Position numbers and translations under genes: made by a program
Shown: positions 1 through 7,070 of the stretch, piece by piece
Layout: every line of letters begins with the position of its first letter
Numbering within the stretch: the stretch's first letter is position 1
From: Bacteriovoracaceae bacterium
Lineage (GTDB): Bacteria; Bdellovibrionota; Bacteriovoracia; Bacteriovoracales; Bacteriovoracaceae
Reading direction: 5' to 3'
DNA length: 64,000 nucleotides
NCBI GenBank assembly: GCA_024711325.1
Contig: JANJTC010000005.1
Coordinates: 310,001-374,000 of the forward strand
The notes under the pieces: generated by a model
Databases searched by the model: none
Told to the model about the DNA's origin: nothing
The model's input: only the letters and a program-made list of their open reading frames with translations

Positions 1-521
1 GTGAAGGACGACATCTCACTGTCGAATACGGTGAACGTAAGGAGTTTATGCCTCTGATGGGCAAACTCACGAATAAAGGGATTTTGGATGATGTACGCGT
101 GACAATTAATTTTCTGGAAAACCTTCCCAAAACGGATCTGTCATCAGTCAGTACTGTTGGATTTTGTGTAGGAGGGTTTGCCTCCACACTTTGTGCGACT
201 AAGCTTAAACTTAATAAGATGATCGCTTTTTACGGGGCAGGCATTGTACACGCCAGGGAAGGGATTGCACTTACTCCTTTAGTGGATGAGTTAAAGTTGA
301 TTAAGTCTAAAAGTTTGTTCTTTTTCGGAGGCCAAGACGCCAGCATTCCCGACGATGAGGTTAAGCTGATTGAAAAGAAAATGACTGAAGCCAAAGTTCC
401 TTTTGAAGTGGTGATATTCCCACAATCCAATCATGGTTTTTTTTGTAATGAACGAAAGAGTTATGATCCGGAAGCTGCTAAAGTTGCCTGGAAAAAGACA
501 TTGGATTTTTTAAAAGCTTAA
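1..521 (+). CDS. dienelactone hydrolase family protein (5' partial)
   Basis: Alpha/beta hydrolase of the dienelactone hydrolase family, cut by the left edge of the window. The reading frame is open from base 3, upstream of the first in-frame ATG at 48, so the true start lies outside. The nucleophile elbow is G-F-C-V-G-G, with Cys rather than Ser as is typical of this family. It is followed by an Asp in the GGQDASIP segment and a His in SNHGFF, giving a complete Cys-Asp-His triad. Family members hydrolyse dienelactones or other small cyclic esters in the cytoplasm; the substrate here cannot be told. The gene ends just before a hairpin shared with the convergent gene at 560. Confidence 0.85.
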   Translation, partial: EGRHLTVEYGERKEFMPLMGKLTNKGILDDVRVTINFLENLPKTDLSSVSTVGFCVGGFASTLCATKLKLNKMIAFYGAGIVHAREGIALTPLVDELKLIKSKSLFFFGGQDASIPDDEVKLIEKKMTEAKVPFEVVIFPQSNHGFFCNERKSYDPEAAKVAWKKTLDFLKA

Positions 522-526
522 TAGTG

Positions 527-548
527 GCTCCCCGTAGATTCGGGGAGC
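527..548. terminator. bidirectional hairpin terminator
   Basis: Perfect 8-bp inverted repeat GCTCCCCG / CGGGGAGC with a 6-base loop, lying in the 38-bp gap between two convergent genes. The flank on the right is AT-rich but has no long T run, so it is probably a shared, moderately efficient terminator. Confidence 0.6.
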
Positions 549-559
549 GATAAAATTTC

Positions 560-1303
560 TTAAAGATTTACGTATTCTTCACATGGTTTCTTACTGCTTC
601 CCAAAGCTCTTCCGATTTTAGATGCAGTGGCTTCAACACAGGCCTGATAGAGCTCATCTTTATTAATTTCTGAACGTTCAACCCTGACTGGCGTTCCACT
701 CGCATCAACTCCTAAGAGATTCTTGGCAAGGACTTCCGGAGTCCAAATAGTGTGGGGAACAATCTTGTAGTAACAAGTATGTTGGCCGTAGGCCGTATTG
801 CGAGGGAAGACTTTCTCTTTGAATATTAGCTCAACCAATTCATTTTCAGATGCTTTGATTTCTTTACAGTTCTTGCTGAAAGCAAATTTCTCAGTCCATT
901 GTTCAATCGTATATGGGTTTTTGATGTATTTAAAACCTGCATCCATAACCCAGAGTTGGTTATTCTCATTTATAACTGGGGCCACATGGTACCACCAGGT
1001 TCTGCGGAAGCTAATATTGATTTCGCCTTCCGGTGTTTCTTCTTTCGTGAAGAAGAGGAAGACTTTAGCAGTATTAAGATCATATTTTCTTTTAAAATCA
1101 TTTGCCCACATCAGTGCACGGTTAGAGCAAATAGAGCTTTTAGTTTTGATGAAGTCCCGGTCCATTCTTGAAAAAAGAGTTTCTTTACTAAGACCACGGC
1201 CCGCAATGTCCGTTAGAGTCCAATTATAGTCCGTTAATTTTTGATCAGCCGCGCTCGCTGTCAGAGAGACAATAATTAATAATAATAAGGTGATAGCTTT
1301 CAT
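560..1303 (-). CDS. secreted protein-glutaminase-like (Gln deamidase) protein
   Basis: 247 residues. A signal peptide (about residues 1-19, ending SASAA-like) implies export. The start is fixed by a GGAGG Shine-Dalgarno 9 bases upstream. The core resembles bacterial protein-glutaminases, which deamidate glutamine side chains in proteins and share a papain/transglutaminase-like triad. Candidate residues are Cys59 (in SICSNRA), His106 (in WWYHVAPV) and Asp121 (in LWVMDAGF). The YHVAP and WV-x-D spacing is the part I recognise best; the rest is divergent. It may act on peptides of a prey cell or of the envelope, which is inference. Alternatively it could be another transglutaminase-fold hydrolase. 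The gene stands alone and converges with the hydrolase to its left. Confidence 0.6.
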   Translation of the reverse strand: MKAITLLLLIIVSLTASAADQKLTDYNWTLTDIAGRGLSKETLFSRMDRDFIKTKSSICSNRALMWANDFKRKYDLNTAKVFLFFTKEETPEGEINISFRRTWWYHVAPVINENNQLWVMDAGFKYIKNPYTIEQWTEKFAFSKNCKEIKASENELVELIFKEKVFPRNTAYGQHTCYYKIVPHTIWTPEVLAKNLLGVDASGTPVRVERSEINKDELYQACVEATASKIGRALGSSKKPCEEYVNL

Positions 1304-1645
1304 AGAGTCGGCCTCCGGTAATTTTTACAGGGTTGTACGAAGAGCGAGAGAGAATGTCATCCGGGAAATAGTTTATTCGTTAGACTTTATATTTTGCATT
1401 GTATCTTGTTGATATTAGAGTTTGTTTTTTGCAGTGTCTAAAAAAGTACTTTTAGTTCGAAGACGCTTAAGAACCTTACTTTTGGAATAATTAAGGTCGT
1501 TCAGCCGATGTCAACTTGACACCGACTCTGTAGAATTTATTTGAATTTGTCCAAGTTCAGTTAATTCTGAAAATTTTTCTTCCATGAAAGAGTTTTAATG
1601 GTTAAAGGTGAAAGAACATTAATCATTCATCAGGGCCGGTTTTTC
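1304..1645. other. intergenic region without a supported gene
   Basis: About 340 bases between divergent genes. It holds a 13-base palindrome TGTCAACTTGACA at 1509-1521 whose right half is a -35-like TTGACA, but no correctly spaced -10 follows. An in-frame ATG at 1598 could extend the next gene, but it would put the signal peptide internally. No RNA gene or riboswitch is recognisable. Confidence 0.5.
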
Positions 1646-2524
1646 ATGAAAATGTTTCTGATCCTCCTAGTTCTCTCCTCGCAAACTTTTGCTCAGACCT
1701 CTTCTTCCTCTGCCGTTAACACTTCCCAGTCTGATAGTTCCACTTTGTCGCTAATGAGATTGAAAGAAAAATTCAAGATCAGTTATTTTAGCCAGACATT
1801 AGGACCATCTATTAAGAAGTGGGAAGATAATGAGTTAGATGATGATGGGACTTTAAAAGACGATCCTATCACCATGTATCACTCTTTTAACTCGCGATAT
1901 CTTCTAACTGAAAAGTTTAATTTATTCATGAGTTCAAGATTTTCTACAGTTCTTGGAAATCGATCTGAGTTACCTGAATACTATGACCAACACGCTGTTC
2001 GGATGGATGATTGGCAGTTTGGATTTTTTTACAATTTTTTAAAAACCTCAAATTTTCAGTACAATCAGCGGCTTACTCACCGTGCTCCATTTAGTAAGAA
2101 ATCCAAGAATGAGCACATTGATTCCCAAATTGAATGGCAACATGACTTGACCTATAAAGTTTCAAATGAACTGCGAATCATTCATTGGAATACTTATCGT
2201 TACTACGCTTACAATGAGAAATCGACTATTGAGAGACATCGGATTAACTTCACGACTCTATTTAACTACACCCTGACTGATAAATGGTTACTTCAGTTCA
2301 TGCATACCTTAGATCTTCAGCATAGAAACAAAAAAGACGTATCCCATCCAAAACACCGCGACTTTAGTTATATGAAAAGATACCATCATTACTTAGATTT
2401 TGGTGTCGGTTATTCTCCTATTCGAGACCTCACTTTTATCCCTTTTCTCCGCTTCGTGGATGAAAGAGATATTCGAAATGAAACAACAACGGTGGGTCTG
2501 ACTATCCTTGGTCGCGTACTCTAA
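1646..2524 (+). CDS. predicted outer-membrane beta-barrel protein
   Basis: 292 residues from the chosen ATG, which places a clean signal peptide at the N-terminus (hydrophobic MFLILLVL core, cleavage near TFAQ). An earlier ATG at 1598 would add 16 residues before it and is less likely. After a Ser/Thr-rich linker the rest alternates polar and aromatic residues in short amphipathic stretches, as in 10-14-strand barrels: many Tyr/Trp/His girdle residues and repeated two-strand-plus-turn patterns. I do not recognise the family. A strong hairpin terminator follows, so it is probably monocistronic. Confidence 0.6.
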   Translation: MKMFLILLVLSSQTFAQTSSSSAVNTSQSDSSTLSLMRLKEKFKISYFSQTLGPSIKKWEDNELDDDGTLKDDPITMYHSFNSRYLLTEKFNLFMSSRFSTVLGNRSELPEYYDQHAVRMDDWQFGFFYNFLKTSNFQYNQRLTHRAPFSKKSKNEHIDSQIEWQHDLTYKVSNELRIIHWNTYRYYAYNEKSTIERHRINFTTLFNYTLTDKWLLQFMHTLDLQHRNKKDVSHPKHRDFSYMKRYHHYLDFGVGYSPIRDLTFIPFLRFVDERDIRNETTTVGLTILGRVL

Positions 2525-2533
2525 AATTTTTTA

Positions 2534-2565
2534 ATCCGGGGAGGGTAACCTCCCTGGATATTTTA
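2534..2565 (+). terminator. rho-independent terminator
   Basis: Hairpin ATCCGGGGAGG - GTAA - CCTCCCTGGAT (one G-T wobble) followed by ATTTTATT, 9 bases after the stop of the beta-barrel gene. Confidence 0.8.
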
Positions 2566-2609
2566 TTATCTCATTGCAATATTCCTTCCGATCGATCAAA
2601 CTTTTTCAA

Positions 2610-3098
2610 ATGAAGAGCTTGTTATTATTCCTGATTTTTTCGGTTTCTTTTTTCGTCGATATCTATGTTGATTTAAAAGATAACATTCCACTGTCGCATA
2701 TTTGGCATGAAGGCTTGCTCTTCTGTTTGTCCCTGGCTGCAACTGCTTGGCAGTTCAAACTGTTGTTAAAAAAAGATCGGCATATCAAGCATGTTGAAAA
2801 AGAATTGTTGGAAACTAAGGACTCCTATCGGGAGTGGCAACAAAGAAGCAAACAATCGGCCCACGAAATACGTAACATGATTGATCAGCAATTTAATAGC
2901 TGGTGCCTTTCGGCCAGCGAAAAGGATATTGCTCTTCTTCTCATTAAGGGCCTGAGTATGAAGGAAATTGCTGAAATAAGAACGAGTCATGAAAAAACGG
3001 TTCGTCAGCATGCAACTAATATCTACCGCAAGGCCAATATTTCCGGTCGTCAGGAATTAGCGGCCTTCTTTCTGGAAGATATCATTTCACAACCTTAG
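2610..3098 (+). CDS. membrane-anchored LuxR-type HTH regulator
   Basis: 162 residues from ATG 2610. Two N-terminal hydrophobic helices (about residues 3-20 and 32-50) are followed by a short charged coiled segment and a C-terminal LuxR/GerE helix-turn-helix: LSASEKDIALLLIKGLSMKEIA, then the recognition helix region around SHEKTVRQHATNIYRKANI. The organisation implies a membrane-tethered DNA-binding protein, perhaps sensing an envelope signal. There is no receiver or ligand domain. No clear Shine-Dalgarno precedes either ATG 2610 or the TTG at 2574, so the start is uncertain. Target genes are unknown; the b561/YceI/PAP2 cluster immediately downstream on the same strand is the obvious candidate. 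Confidence 0.75.
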   Translation: MKSLLLFLIFSVSFFVDIYVDLKDNIPLSHIWHEGLLFCLSLAATAWQFKLLLKKDRHIKHVEKELLETKDSYREWQQRSKQSAHEIRNMIDQQFNSWCLSASEKDIALLLIKGLSMKEIAEIRTSHEKTVRQHATNIYRKANISGRQELAAFFLEDIISQP

Positions 3099-3181
3099 CC
3101 TTCGATCCGGCATTTGTCGGATTGAATATTTCTATGCCTTCTTTGAAAATCATTCAAGAACATTTTCAAGAGGGAAGTTGT

Positions 3182-3709
3182 ATGAAGCTCTGGTTTTTAA
3201 TTCTTGGTTTTCTTTCCATTACTGCTCACGCCGAAATTAATCTAAATGATTTGGGTATAGGGCCACAAGTGAGTTCTGACAACCCAACCTTAACTAAGAA
3301 AGAATTTTCTGAGCGTACGAAGAAACTCAAACGTCATGAAGTTCTTGGATTAGTAACTTTGGGTGCAATGACCGCCACTATGTTTACTGGCGGTTCGGCG
3401 ATGGACAATGATCTGCATATGTATTTGGGTGTGGCGACTGGGGCCCTCTATGCGGCCACTGCATACTATGCTTTTACTGCACCTAAACCCTCAGGAGTGA
3501 TCGATAAAGGCAGGATCAAATGGCATAAAAGCCTCGCTTGGATTCATCTTCCCGCCATGATCATCGCCCCTTACCTCGGCTATATGTATAAAAAGCATGA
3601 AGAGAATGGTCAGAAACACACAGGCTTAGAAAAACATCATTCTACAGTCGCAGGTATTTTATATGGCTCCTTTGCTTTATCAGCAACCTTAATGGTCCTC
3701 GAATTTTAA
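3182..3709 (+). CDS. cytochrome b561-like membrane protein
   Basis: 175 residues from ATG 3182, which is preceded by GAGGGAAG and opens a signal peptide (WFLILGFLSITAHA). An upstream ATG at 3122 is rejected because it buries that signal. After a short periplasmic stretch there are about four membrane helices carrying conserved-looking His residues (RHEVLG, DLHMYLG, KWHKSLAWIHLP, LEKHHS). This matches the cytochrome b561-like proteins that often sit beside YceI genes. Haem ligation is inferred from the His positions, not shown. It is first in a three-gene run with YceI (11-base gap) and PAP2. Confidence 0.6.
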   Translation: MKLWFLILGFLSITAHAEINLNDLGIGPQVSSDNPTLTKKEFSERTKKLKRHEVLGLVTLGAMTATMFTGGSAMDNDLHMYLGVATGALYAATAYYAFTAPKPSGVIDKGRIKWHKSLAWIHLPAMIIAPYLGYMYKKHEENGQKHTGLEKHHSTVAGILYGSFALSATLMVLEF

Positions 3710-3720
3710 GGGGATATATT

Positions 3721-4242
3721 ATGCATTTAATCATCTTTAGCTTTTTTTTCGTCTTCAGCTTTCAAAGTTTTGCCCAGTCTTACTCATTGGAGTCTGGTAG
3801 CGCTATCTATGAAATAAAACATTTAATTAAAAGAGTTAGCGGTGAAAGTAACAAGTTAAAGGGCAAAATTGTTTGTGCTGAAACTGAGTGTGAGTTTCTC
3901 GTAGCAATACCTTTAAATACTTTTAATTCCGGTGACAGTAATCGTGATTTGAATATGCAGAATATTGTTGAGGCCTCGAAATTCCCATTAACTACTGCAA
4001 AAGGGAAATTTCCTTCTGCTTACATGATGCAAGAACGGTGGGAATTGCCAGTGGAGATAGATTTTCATGGTATTAAGAAAAAATATCATGCTCAGGTAAT
4101 CAATAAGAAAAACTTTAATACAGCGGTAAACTTAATCATTAAACTCGAAGAGCATCACATTGATCGACCTTCATTATTTGGAATTCAAATTAATGATGAA
4201 GTTAAAATAGGTTTTAACTTGCTTTGGAATCGCGGGAGTTAG
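3721..4242 (+). CDS. YceI-like family protein
   Basis: 173 residues with a signal peptide (cleavage near SFAQ). The mature part has the YceI lipocalin-like layout: SYSLESGSAIYEIKH at the start, N-R-D-x2-M-Q (NRDLNMQNIVEASKFP) in the middle, and a repeated strand pattern ending in EVKIGFNLLW. YceI proteins bind polyisoprenoid or other long-chain lipids in the periplasm. Its position between a b561-like membrane protein and a lipid-phosphatase-like protein fits a role with isoprenoid lipids, which is inference. Confidence 0.85.
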   Translation: MHLIIFSFFFVFSFQSFAQSYSLESGSAIYEIKHLIKRVSGESNKLKGKIVCAETECEFLVAIPLNTFNSGDSNRDLNMQNIVEASKFPLTTAKGKFPSAYMMQERWELPVEIDFHGIKKKYHAQVINKKNFNTAVNLIIKLEEHHIDRPSLFGIQINDEVKIGFNLLWNRGS

Positions 4243-4245
4243 CTC

Positions 4246-5052
4246 GTGCATTTCCAACCTTGGTTTCTTATTTTGATCCTGATTCAGTTTCAATCCTGTG
4301 CTCTATTGAATAAAGAGGGATCCTGGGGGAAAAATGCCTTATATCCTTTGCGGACTGGAAAGTTCCTGGAGGCCGTGCAAGTTAATGCCTCTTCACCACA
4401 TGTCTGGGGTCCTTTAGTGGGAGCAGGAGTTATCTTTGCTTCAAATACCGATGCCCGAATTTCTAATTGGGTCCACCATGAAGGAAGTGTATACAAGAAT
4501 GTTCAAGCGGCCGACAATTGGAGTGACAACTTTAACAATATTCAAAAATATGAAATGTATGCGATGATTTTATTCACACCTTCATATGATGAAGATAGAT
4601 CCTTCACAGGATACCTGAAGAATAAGTTGAGGGGAGGTTTGGCCGTTAATATTGCTTCCTCTTCCAGCCGGTTTTCAGTGGATCAGGTAAGAAAAGTTGT
4701 TCATCGAAAAAGACCGAATAACATGGATTATAAGAGTTTGCCATCAGGGCACGCTGCTGAAGCCGGCTCACGTAGAACAATAATTGGAAAAGGCGTGGAG
4801 GCAATTGACATGGCCCCAGTACAATTGAAAGTCGGGATTAATGTTTTAAATACAGCTATGTCGATGGGTACGGTTTGGGCGAGAGTGGAAGGTAAGAGAC
4901 ATTATCCAACGGATGTACTTGCCGGATATGCATTTGGTTCATTCGTCAGTGGAGTTGTATATGATACACTTATGAATTTGGATTCAAGTCAGTCTTTTGT
5001 TTTTCTTCCTTTAGGAAATAGATACGCTTTTCAATACACTTATCTATTTTAA
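4246..5052 (+). CDS. PAP2-superfamily phosphatase, lipoprotein
   Basis: 268 residues starting at GTG 4246, with GGGAG upstream and only 3 bases after the YceI stop. The N-terminus is a lipoprotein signal with lipobox FQSC (Cys18). The three PAP2 phosphatase motifs are present: a basic motif ending RP (VVHRKRP), PSGH, and R-x5-H-x3-D (RVEGKRHYPTD). The first motif is a near match to the usual K-x6-RP. Family members dephosphorylate lipid phosphates such as undecaprenyl pyrophosphate or phosphatidic acid, or sugar phosphates. Most are multi-pass membrane proteins; this one looks like a lipid-anchored periplasmic form of the acid phosphatase kind. Confidence 0.8.
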   Translation: MHFQPWFLILILIQFQSCALLNKEGSWGKNALYPLRTGKFLEAVQVNASSPHVWGPLVGAGVIFASNTDARISNWVHHEGSVYKNVQAADNWSDNFNNIQKYEMYAMILFTPSYDEDRSFTGYLKNKLRGGLAVNIASSSSRFSVDQVRKVVHRKRPNNMDYKSLPSGHAAEAGSRRTIIGKGVEAIDMAPVQLKVGINVLNTAMSMGTVWARVEGKRHYPTDVLAGYAFGSFVSGVVYDTLMNLDSSQSFVFLPLGNRYAFQYTYLF

Positions 5053-5055
5053 CCA

Positions 5056-6210
5056 TTATCTCATGTTTGTAATGATGAATTCGATACTACTTCCTGGCAT
5101 ACCTTTATTACTTCCTTTACCAACTGCTCTTACTCGCGTTTCATCAATTCCCCTGGCCTTTAATTCTTCTTTTATTGCTAGTGCTCGATCGTTTGATAGT
5201 TCTAAGTTATCATTATAGCTTTCAATCATAATTATCGTTTCGGGGAATTCTTTTAGCGCATTGGCAAGTTCATCGATTTCATTTTGAGAGCCTTTTATTA
5301 AAGCTGTTGAATCTGCCAGGAAATTCAATTCTTGAAACGTAAACCTCTTCGGTAGCTCTTCTATAGAACCATCCCTTAGAAATGACTTTAAGGCGTCTAA
5401 GCTCTCTACTGATGATCCTTCGGACGTTATCAATGTGGATGAAGTCGGGGAAGATTGTCCGACGACAGTATCTTCTTCAGAAAGATAGCTTAAGTTTTGA
5501 TTTAGAAACCACCATAGGGCCGTTAGAAATAATAAAGTTGATGTAGCAATCCAAAACCATGGTCTTGAAGCAGGACGATTATAATCAGCTACAACTCTTT
5601 CCCTTGAATTATAATGACCTTCGGACTTATCGATTGCCCCTCGCAGCTTATGGGCAACAGGTCCCAGCGCCGCGCGTGTTCCAGCGAGTTCCTTCCTTCC
5701 TATGTCATTTTGTCCACCGGTCTGAAAGCCAATAAGAACTTTTTTTTGCTGATCAAGAAAGCTCATGATTCCATCTGTCTTAAGCTTGTCATGATTAATT
5801 TTTCTTTTGATTGAACCCATAACGATAGGTGCAATCATACTCATTATTTTTGTTACTACGGATGAATTCATACCGGTGGTTGTACTTAAAGAATCAGTGA
5901 CTGATATCAGTCGATTTCCAAATATCTGATTTATAGCATCTTCACCTTTGCGAAGATAATGTGGATCGCTCAGGGAAACTGATGGATCAGCATTTTCAAC
6001 ACCATCATTTTCAGCAATGGCAATCAGACTGGCAGCGCCTTCACTTGAGGAACCTTTTCGAACCAAAGCTGAAAGGAAAGTTGGAATAACTGAGCGTAAA
6101 CCTATTTGAATTTTATCTGCAGGCTGACCAAGAATGCTGCTGAATTTCCTTACGCAATCAGGAGTGAGAAAGTTCTGTGTTGTGTTGAGAAGATTGTCTG
6201 CAGTCGCCAT
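5056..6210 (-). CDS. DUF937 (YidB-like) - TM - OmpA-like fusion protein
   Basis: 384 residues from ATG 6210, chosen because GGAGGATATCT lies directly upstream; the longer frame to 6279 has no such site. Residues about 5-180 match the DUF937/YidB-like all-helical domain (FLTPDCVRKFSSILG, then two repeats ending IAPIVMGSIK). One membrane helix follows (WFWIATSTLLFLTALWWFL). The C-terminal about 130 residues are an OmpA-type domain whose peptidoglycan-binding loop is shortened: the usual GHTD segment reads ESYNDN, while the later N-D-R-A remains. Topology predicts DUF937 in the cytoplasm and OmpA in the periplasm. It is convergent with the PAP2 gene, with a 3-base gap. Confidence 0.75.
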   Translation of the reverse strand: MATADNLLNTTQNFLTPDCVRKFSSILGQPADKIQIGLRSVIPTFLSALVRKGSSSEGAASLIAIAENDGVENADPSVSLSDPHYLRKGEDAINQIFGNRLISVTDSLSTTTGMNSSVVTKIMSMIAPIVMGSIKRKINHDKLKTDGIMSFLDQQKKVLIGFQTGGQNDIGRKELAGTRAALGPVAHKLRGAIDKSEGHYNSRERVVADYNRPASRPWFWIATSTLLFLTALWWFLNQNLSYLSEEDTVVGQSSPTSSTLITSEGSSVESLDALKSFLRDGSIEELPKRFTFQELNFLADSTALIKGSQNEIDELANALKEFPETIIMIESYNDNLELSNDRALAIKEELKARGIDETRVRAVGKGSNKGMPGSSIEFIITNMR

Positions 6211-6353
6211 AGATATCCTCCATAGTTGCCCCATAATACAATAAGGAACAGAGATATCTACTTGCTCTGCAAGTGACAAACCATGTTCATATTATTGTAA
6301 AGATAGAAACTATATGACAGTGGTCAGCTTATTCTGTGTTTATGATATTGATT

Positions 6354-6383
6354 TTGACAGAAGACAAATCAAGTAATGATAAT
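6354..6383 (+). promoter_or_regulatory. sigma-70 type promoter of the nrdGD transcript
   Basis: Perfect -35 TTGACA at 6354-6359, an 18-base spacer, and -10 GATAAT at 6378-6383. Transcription would start near 6390, just before the riboswitch. Confidence 0.7.
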
Positions 6384-6387
6384 GAGA

Positions 6388-6602
6388 TTAACGGTCTGAG
6401 GCATAGATGAAGTCGGTGAGAATCCGACACTGTCCCGCAACGGTAAGCAATTTATTGCAAGTCCGGTCTCTCTCAGTCGTTTTTATTAATTGTTCATTCT
6501 CCGAGGCAGAGAAGGAATAAGTCATAGTTGAAGAAAAATAATTAATTCTTCAGTTCCACTTATGTAACCCTTCATCCTTCTCCTCGAGATCAGTGAGGGA
6601 TG
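6388..6602 (+). promoter_or_regulatory. cobalamin (AdoCbl-type) riboswitch and expression platform
   Basis: The B12-box core is unmistakable at about 6414-6455: GGTGAGAATCCGACACTG, then GTCCCGCAACGGTAA. An upstream GGTCTGAGGCAT arm and a downstream AAGTCCGGTCTCTC arm also fit the family. The downstream part holds a hairpin at 6573-6602 (CATCCTTCTC with GTGAGGGATG, 10-base loop, eight contiguous pairs) that covers the Shine-Dalgarno and ATG of nrdG. Regulation is therefore probably at translation initiation: cobalamin bound, start blocked. No poly-U terminator is seen in the leader. Confidence 0.92.
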
Positions 6603-7070
6603 ATGAAATATCTAAGTTGTAAAGTGTCCTTGCAAGAAGTTCCGGGAGAAATCTCCCTGGTGTTTCTCATTTCAGAATGCCCTCATCGTTGTCCTGGTTG
6701 TCACTCACCTGAATTATGGGCCAGTGAAGGGACCTTACTAACAGTCGAAAAACTCCTGATTGAAATGAAGAGATATGAAAAACTCTTTAGTTGTGTGTGC
6801 TTTTTCGGTGGGGAAAGTGATGAGGATACTCTTGCTGGACTATTGAGCTTCGTTAGGGAATCAGGTTACAAGACTTGCCTCTATACGGGAGCAGATTCAA
6901 TTTCGTCGAAACTAAAAACATACTTAAATTATTTAAAAATAGGTCCGTGGAAAGAAGAGTTAGGGGGACTTTATGCCACTACGACCAATCAACGTTTCAT
7001 AAATTTAGATAGTGGAAAATGTCTAAATCACTTATTCCAACACACACAAGGAGTGACTTCACATGCTTAA
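6600..7070 (+). CDS. nrdG: anaerobic ribonucleotide reductase activase
   Basis: 156 residues, normal length for NrdG. It is a radical-SAM enzyme with the CX3CX2C cluster motif CPHRCPGC (Cys27, 31, 34), followed by an FFGGE segment that matches the SAM-binding GGEP-type motif. It makes the glycyl radical on NrdD using a [4Fe-4S] cluster and S-adenosylmethionine in the cytoplasm. Two ATGs are adjacent (6600 and 6603); the second is better spaced from GAGG. It overlaps nrdD by 8 bases, so the two are translationally coupled, and it lies directly under the cobalamin riboswitch. Confidence 0.92.
   Translation: MMKYLSCKVSLQEVPGEISLVFLISECPHRCPGCHSPELWASEGTLLTVEKLLIEMKRYEKLFSCVCFFGGESDEDTLAGLLSFVRESGYKTCLYTGADSISSKLKTYLNYLKIGPWKEELGGLYATTTNQRFINLDSGKCLNHLFQHTQGVTSHA

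Noticed and set aside
1509-1521. Palindrome TGTCAACTTGACA as a possible operator
   Set aside because: Single occurrence, no adjacent -10, and no known regulator to match.
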